A stretch of DNA of 25,353 nt, taken from positions 1 to 25,353 of the forward strand of contig CAJUPK010000016.1 in NCBI GenBank assembly GCA_910588415.1. The letters are read 5' to 3'. The position numbers and the translations under genes were made by a program. This document shows, one piece after another, positions 21,845 through 25,353 of the stretch. Numbering within the stretch: the first letter of the stretch is position 1; every line of letters starts with the position of its first letter. The notes below the pieces were generated by a model. The model was given only the letters and a program-made list of their open reading frames with translations. It was not told where the DNA came from and searched no databases. Origin of the DNA: an uncultured Oscillospiraceae bacterium (GTDB taxonomy: Bacteria; Bacillota; Clostridia; Oscillospirales; Acutalibacteraceae).

Positions 21845-22755
21845 TGCGGCTCGCCTCCCCTCTCGCTGTACTCTTCCAGCAGGTCAAGGTCTGTCTCGTC
21901 TCCAAAGGCCATGCTGCCCGGCACATGAATCTGCAGCAGCCGGGCAATGGTCTCTTTCTGTGCCGATCGGGGCACAATCAGGTCCACAAACCCGTGCTCC
22001 AGAAGAAATTCCGCTGTTTGAAAGCCCTGGGGCAGCTTTTTGCGGATGGTCTGCTCAATCACCCGGGCTCCCGCAAAGCCAATGGTAGCCCCCGGCTCAG
22101 CTATAATAATGTCCCCGTCCATGGCAAAGCTGGCGGTTACGCCGCCAGTGGTGGGGTCGGTCAGCACTGTCAGATAGAACAGCCCCGCGTCGCTGTGCCG
22201 GCGGACCGCCGCGCTGGTCTTGGCCATCTGCATCAGGGACAAAATGCCCTCCTGCATCCTGGCCCCGCCGGATACCGTAAAGCCCACCACAGGCGCGCCC
22301 AGCTCTGTGGCAAACTCAAACAGCCGGGTGATTTTCTCCCCTACCACGGTGCCCATGCTGCCCATCATAAAGTTGGGATCCATAAAGAACAGGGCACAGG
22401 GCTGGCCGTTTACCTGGGCTGTGCCGCAGACCACGGCGTCCTTTTCCCGGGAGGCCAGCTTGGCGTTGCGCAGCTTCTGGTCATACCCGGGAAAGTCCAG
22501 CAGGTCCCGGCTCAGCAGGTCCGCGTCCAGCTCTTGAAAGGTGCCCTCGTCGGCAATATAAGTGATGCGTTCCCGGGGCCCCACCCGATGGTGGTAGCCG
22601 CAGGCCGTGCATACGTGCATGTTTTCCTGCAGGTCGCTGAGAGGCAGCTGCACCCCGCAGCGGGGGCATACACTGCGGATGCCGGCGTCTTCGGCCTCCT
22701 TGCCCCCCTTTTCCAGCTCGTTTTGCGGCGAGCGGAACAGTCCCATCAGATTCAT
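21841..22755 (-). CDS. accD: Acetyl-CoA carboxylase carboxyltransferase subunit beta
   Basis: AccD is the zinc-ribbon subunit of the carboxyltransferase. Cys30, Cys33 (CPRC), Cys49 and Cys52 (CTAC) form the zinc site. They are followed by the crotonase-fold catalytic region with GFTVSGGARMQEGILSLMQM, PTTGGVTASFA and GFAGARVIEQTI. At 304 residues its length is normal. AAAGGAG precedes ATG 22755. A 68-nt gap separates it from accC upstream, and it overlaps accA by 4 nt, which fits equal synthesis of the two carboxyltransferase subunits. Confidence 0.96.
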   Translation of the reverse strand: MNLMGLFRSPQNELEKGGKEAEDAGIRSVCPRCGVQLPLSDLQENMHVCTACGYHHRVGPRERITYIADEGTFQELDADLLSRDLLDFPGYDQKLRNAKLASREKDAVVCGTAQVNGQPCALFFMDPNFMMGSMGTVVGEKITRLFEFATELGAPVVGFTVSGGARMQEGILSLMQMAKTSAAVRRHSDAGLFYLTVLTDPTTGGVTASFAMDGDIIIAEPGATIGFAGARVIEQTIRKKLPQGFQTAEFLLEHGFVDLIVPRSAQKETIARLLQIHVPGSMAFGDETDLDLLEEYSERGGEPQ

Positions 22756-22823
22756 AAGCGGTGATCTCCTTTACAGAGGCATAAACAGTCGCACGGGAAA
22801 AAAGCTGGCCGCTGGAGGCACGC

Positions 22824-24143
22824 TCAGGCCTTTCCCCGGAAGAACTTCATAAAGTCCGTGTAGTAGTCCCCGGCCCGGAACCGCCGGTCCCGGACAATCT
22901 CAATCTGGTCTTCAATGTTATTGCCCGCCCCGTCAATGACCAGCTCGCACAAAGCGGACTGCATCTTGCGGATGGCCTCCTCCCGGGTGGAGGAATAGAC
23001 AATCAGCTTGCCCAACATCGAGTCATAGTAGGGCGTGATATCGCAGCCTTGATAGAGGCAGGTGTCAAAACGCACCCAGGGTCCCCCCGGCGGGTGAAAG
23101 AACTCCACCCGGCTGGCATTGGTGGCGTTAATCCGGCACTCAATAGCCGCGCCCTGCAGGTGGATATCCTCCTGGGTAAAATCCAAAGGCACCCCTGCCG
23201 CAATACGGATCTGCCATTTTACAATATCAACGCCTGTTACCAGCTCGGTCACCGGGTGTTCCACCTGCAGGCGGGTGTTCATCTCCATAAAGTAGAAGTG
23301 GCCGGAGGTATCCAGCAAAAACTCCACGGTACCCGCGTTCACATAGCGGGCTGCCTTGGCTGCCTTGGCTGCGGTCTCCATCAGCCGCTGCCGCAGGGCC
23401 GGGCTAACTCCCGGCGAGGGTGACTCCTCAATCAGCTTTTGATTATTTTTCTGGATGGAACACTCCCGCTCGCCCAGGCATACGGTGTGGCCGGCCTGGT
23501 CTGCCAAAAGCTGCACCTCTATGTGCTTCACAGGGTCCAGGTACTTTTCCATGTATACTCTTCCATCCCCAAAGGCATTCTGCGCCTCTGTAGAAGCCGT
23601 GCGGAAGGCCCGCTCCAGGTCCTCCTCCCGCTCTACCAGGCGTATGCCCTTGCCCCCGCCGCCTGCGCTGGCTTTAATCATCACCGGGTAGCCCAGCTGT
23701 GCCGCCGCGGTTTTGGCCTCCTGGGGACTGGATAAAACATCCGTGCCAGGGGTGGTGGGCACGCCGTTTTCCTTCATCAGCCGGCGGGCAGCCTCCTTAT
23801 CCCCCATCTCCGCGATAATCTCCGCGGTGGGCCCAATAAAGGTCAGGCCATATTGGCGGCAGAGCCCGGCAAAGCCCGCGTTTTCCGATAGAAACCCATA
23901 TCCCGGGTGAATGGCCTGGGCGCCAGTGGCCAGGGCGGCGCTGATGATCCGCTGGCCGTTCAGGTAGCTGTCTTCTGGACGGGGCCCGCCCACGCACACG
24001 GCCTGGTCCGCCAAAGCGGTGTGCAGGGCCTCTTTGTCCGCCTGGGAATAGACAGCCACAGTGGAGATGCCCATCTCCTTACAGGCGCGGATAATGCGGA
24101 TGGCAATCTCGCCCCGGTTTGCGATCAATATTTTTGTGAACAT
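22824..24143 (-). CDS. accC: Acetyl-CoA carboxylase, biotin carboxylase subunit
   Basis: AccC carboxylates the biotin on AccB using ATP and bicarbonate. The 439-residue ATP-grasp enzyme has the N-terminal ILIANRGEIAIRIIRA signature, Lys116, the glycine-rich ATP loop SAGGGGKGIR (from about 159), the ECSIQKNNQKLIEE segment, and the active-site MEMNTRLQVEHPVTE motif (Glu287, Arg291). AGGGGG precedes ATG 24143. It follows fabZ by 25 nt in the operon. No pyruvate carboxylase-type domain is fused, so this is the discrete subunit form. Confidence 0.96.
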   Translation of the reverse strand: MFTKILIANRGEIAIRIIRACKEMGISTVAVYSQADKEALHTALADQAVCVGGPRPEDSYLNGQRIISAALATGAQAIHPGYGFLSENAGFAGLCRQYGLTFIGPTAEIIAEMGDKEAARRLMKENGVPTTPGTDVLSSPQEAKTAAAQLGYPVMIKASAGGGGKGIRLVEREEDLERAFRTASTEAQNAFGDGRVYMEKYLDPVKHIEVQLLADQAGHTVCLGERECSIQKNNQKLIEESPSPGVSPALRQRLMETAAKAAKAARYVNAGTVEFLLDTSGHFYFMEMNTRLQVEHPVTELVTGVDIVKWQIRIAAGVPLDFTQEDIHLQGAAIECRINATNASRVEFFHPPGGPWVRFDTCLYQGCDITPYYDSMLGKLIVYSSTREEAIRKMQSALCELVIDGAGNNIEDQIEIVRDRRFRAGDYYTDFMKFFRGKA

Positions 24144-24168
24144 TCTGGATACCCCCTGGATGCCTCCC

Positions 24169-24585
24169 TCACTCCGTCTTCACCAGAGCGAAGGAAAATT
24201 CCGCCGACACGCACAGCTTGCCGTTCACCCGGCCCGTACCCTTGGCAAAATAGAAATTTCCCCGGCTGCGCACCAGCTCACATTCCGTCTCAAACACATC
24301 GCCGGGCTTCACCTGTCCCCGGAACTTCACGTTGTTCAGGCCCGTGTACAGAGGGGTCATGCCCTCCGCCTTGCCAATCAGCAGCACACAGGCGGACTGG
24401 GCCAGCATCTCGCACTGAATGACCCCCGGCACCACAGGATTTCCCGGGAAATGCCCCTGCAGAAAGAACTCGTCTCCCCGCACCTGGTATTTACCCCGGG
24501 ACTTCCCCTCCGCCAGCTCTACCTGGTCCACCAAAAGCATGGGTTCCCGGTGGGGGAGTATGTTTTTAATCTCGTCTCTATTCAT
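24169..24585 (-). CDS. fabZ: 3-hydroxyacyl-ACP dehydratase FabZ
   Basis: FabZ dehydrates 3-hydroxyacyl-ACP to trans-2-enoyl-ACP in fatty-acid elongation. The 138-residue hot-dog-fold protein carries the catalytic His45 in QGHFPGNPVVPGV and Glu59 in QCEMLAQ, plus the N-terminal ILPHREPMLLVD motif typical of FabZ. GGAGGAG precedes ATG 24585. It is embedded between accB and accC, an arrangement known from streptococcal and clostridial fatty-acid operons. It lacks the isomerase feature of FabA. Confidence 0.96.
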   Translation of the reverse strand: MNRDEIKNILPHREPMLLVDQVELAEGKSRGKYQVRGDEFFLQGHFPGNPVVPGVIQCEMLAQSACVLLIGKAEGMTPLYTGLNNVKFRGQVKPGDVFETECELVRSRGNFYFAKGTGRVNGKLCVSAEFSFALVKTE

Positions 24586-24605
24586 TGTAAAAAGCTCCTC
24601 CCGCT

Positions 24606-25028
24606 TTAAGGCTCTATCCGGAACAGGGGCTGGTTGTACTCCACCACCTGGCCGTTGCTGACGCAGATCTCCACCACAGTGCCCTCCACTTCAGAGGGGA
24701 TCTCATTCATCAGCTTCATGGCCTCGATAATGCACAGGGTATCGCCTTTTTGCACCCGCTGGCCCACCTCGACAAAGGGGGCGCTCTCCGGAGAAGAGGC
24801 GGCGTAGAATACCCCCACGGTGGGAGAAAGCACCAGGGAACCCTTTTTGGGCGCGGGTTCCGGCTCCACTGGCGCGGGGGCAAAGGGCGAGGCAGCTGGC
24901 GCAAGGGCTTGCCCTGGCTCTATGCGGCGCTCCAGCTTCAGGCTGATTCCCTCTTGGGAAAGCTCTAAGGAGGTCAGCCCGTTTTCCTTCATAAGCCTGG
25001 CCAGATTTTCAATCGATTTAACGTCCAT
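24606..25028 (-). CDS. accB: Biotin carboxyl carrier protein of acetyl-CoA carboxylase
   Basis: AccB carries the covalently bound biotin that shuttles carboxyl groups between AccC and the AccAD carboxyltransferase. The 140-residue protein has an N-terminal helical segment (about 1-36), a Pro/Ala-rich linker (about 38-62) and a C-terminal biotinyl domain with the biotin-accepting Lys105 in EAMKLMNE. GAGAGGAG lies upstream of ATG 25028. It is the first acc gene in the window. Other fab genes usually precede it in such operons, but the 325 bp upstream are full of hairpins and contain no fab gene. Confidence 0.96.
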   Translation of the reverse strand: MDVKSIENLARLMKENGLTSLELSQEGISLKLERRIEPGQALAPAASPFAPAPVEPEPAPKKGSLVLSPTVGVFYAASSPESAPFVEVGQRVQKGDTLCIIEAMKLMNEIPSEVEGTVVEICVSNGQVVEYNQPLFRIEP

Positions 25029-25122
25029 ACAACCGTACTCCTCTCAGGAAATGTTCGTGCTGTGCCCTGCTTTTATTTTTAGGATATGGCATAGGTTTTG
25101 AGAGCAAAGGCAAAAGTTTCGC

Positions 25123-25331
25123 CAGCCTTTTCAAAGGCTGCGAGGTGTGGAGCAGAGCTCCACGGTCTTGCGCGATAGCGCCAGAAACATCCTCAGACAA
25201 GTTATCCATTTTCAAAGAAAATGGATAAAAAGGGCACATGCTTACGTTAGGCCTCCGGACGCACAGGGCGCGTCCTACGGCAAGGCCGTGGGACTTTGTC
25301 CCACACCCTACCAGGGGCCTAACGCCCCTGG
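25123..25331. repeat. Chain of perfect hairpins upstream of accB
   Basis: Within about 210 bp there are stems at 25123-25130/25133-25140 (8 bp), 25147-25153/25157-25163 (7 bp), 25202-25213/25217-25228 (12 bp), 25257-25262/25270-25275 (6 bp), 25288-25294/25298-25304 (7 bp) and 25311-25318/25324-25331 (8 bp). CGTTAGGCC (25245-25253) also pairs with GGCCTAACG (25316-25324), enclosing two of the hairpins. No open frame is supported, and no promoter for accB is certain between 25029 and 25120. Confidence 0.7.
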
Positions 25332-25353
25332 ACCGCGCAATAAATTCTCAAAA

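Noticed and set aside
25123..25331. CRISPR array
   Set aside because: The stems differ in sequence and spacing; there are no identical direct repeats with regular spacers.

Overview
The window looks like chromosome of a GC-rich, Gram-positive gut anaerobe of the class Clostridia, probably Oscillospiraceae-like. The grounds are short Firmicutes-type AccA/AccD subunits encoded with fabZ, a DHHW/MBOAT acylation pair, a LytTR/GHKL two-component system, strong AGGAGG-type ribosome sites, and SigA promoters that often match TTGACA-N17-TATAAT exactly. No tRNA, rRNA, CRISPR array, transposase or prophage gene is visible. Taxonomy is inferred from gene content only.

Layout. (1) 1-3100, plus strand: a promoter-rich leader, then a two-gene operon (DHHW-family secreted acyltransferase-like protein plus MBOAT membrane acyltransferase) for O-acylation of a cell-surface glycan, ending in an intrinsic terminator. 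(2) 3295-8906, plus strand: a LytTR response regulator and an unusually short GHKL histidine kinase (GTGA overlap), a terminator-like inverted repeat, then two overlapping genes for the halves of a heterodimeric ABC exporter. (3) 8737-12300: a repeat-rich gap, a HAD phosphatase with a consensus promoter, and a GH127-like beta-L-arabinofuranosidase with a MITE-like element just upstream, all minus strand. (4) 12308-15393: a PilZ protein and a YfcE-type phosphodiesterase on the minus strand, then three small plus-strand genes of unknown function with low-complexity linkers. (5) 15399-18130, minus strand: a phosphohexomutase followed by mnmA (ATGA overlap). (6) 18219-20768, plus strand: a FapA/DUF342 protein behind a leader of about 270 nt, then a stand-alone CheY-like receiver and a terminator. 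(7) 20976-25028, minus strand: accB-fabZ-accC-accD-accA, which makes malonyl-CoA and carries out the dehydration step of fatty-acid elongation, closed by a strong terminator. (8) 25029-25353: a dense chain of perfect hairpins upstream of accB.

How the parts work together: the DHHW/MBOAT pair modifies surface polymer; the two-component system probably controls the adjacent exporter; PilZ, FapA and CheY-like proteins suggest c-di-GMP or motility/surface signalling, but no flagellar gene is in the window; the acc genes form a core lipid-synthesis operon. The least explained parts are the three-gene small-protein cluster, the sensor-poor kinase next to the exporter, the long leader in front of FapA, and three kinds of dispersed palindromic repeat.
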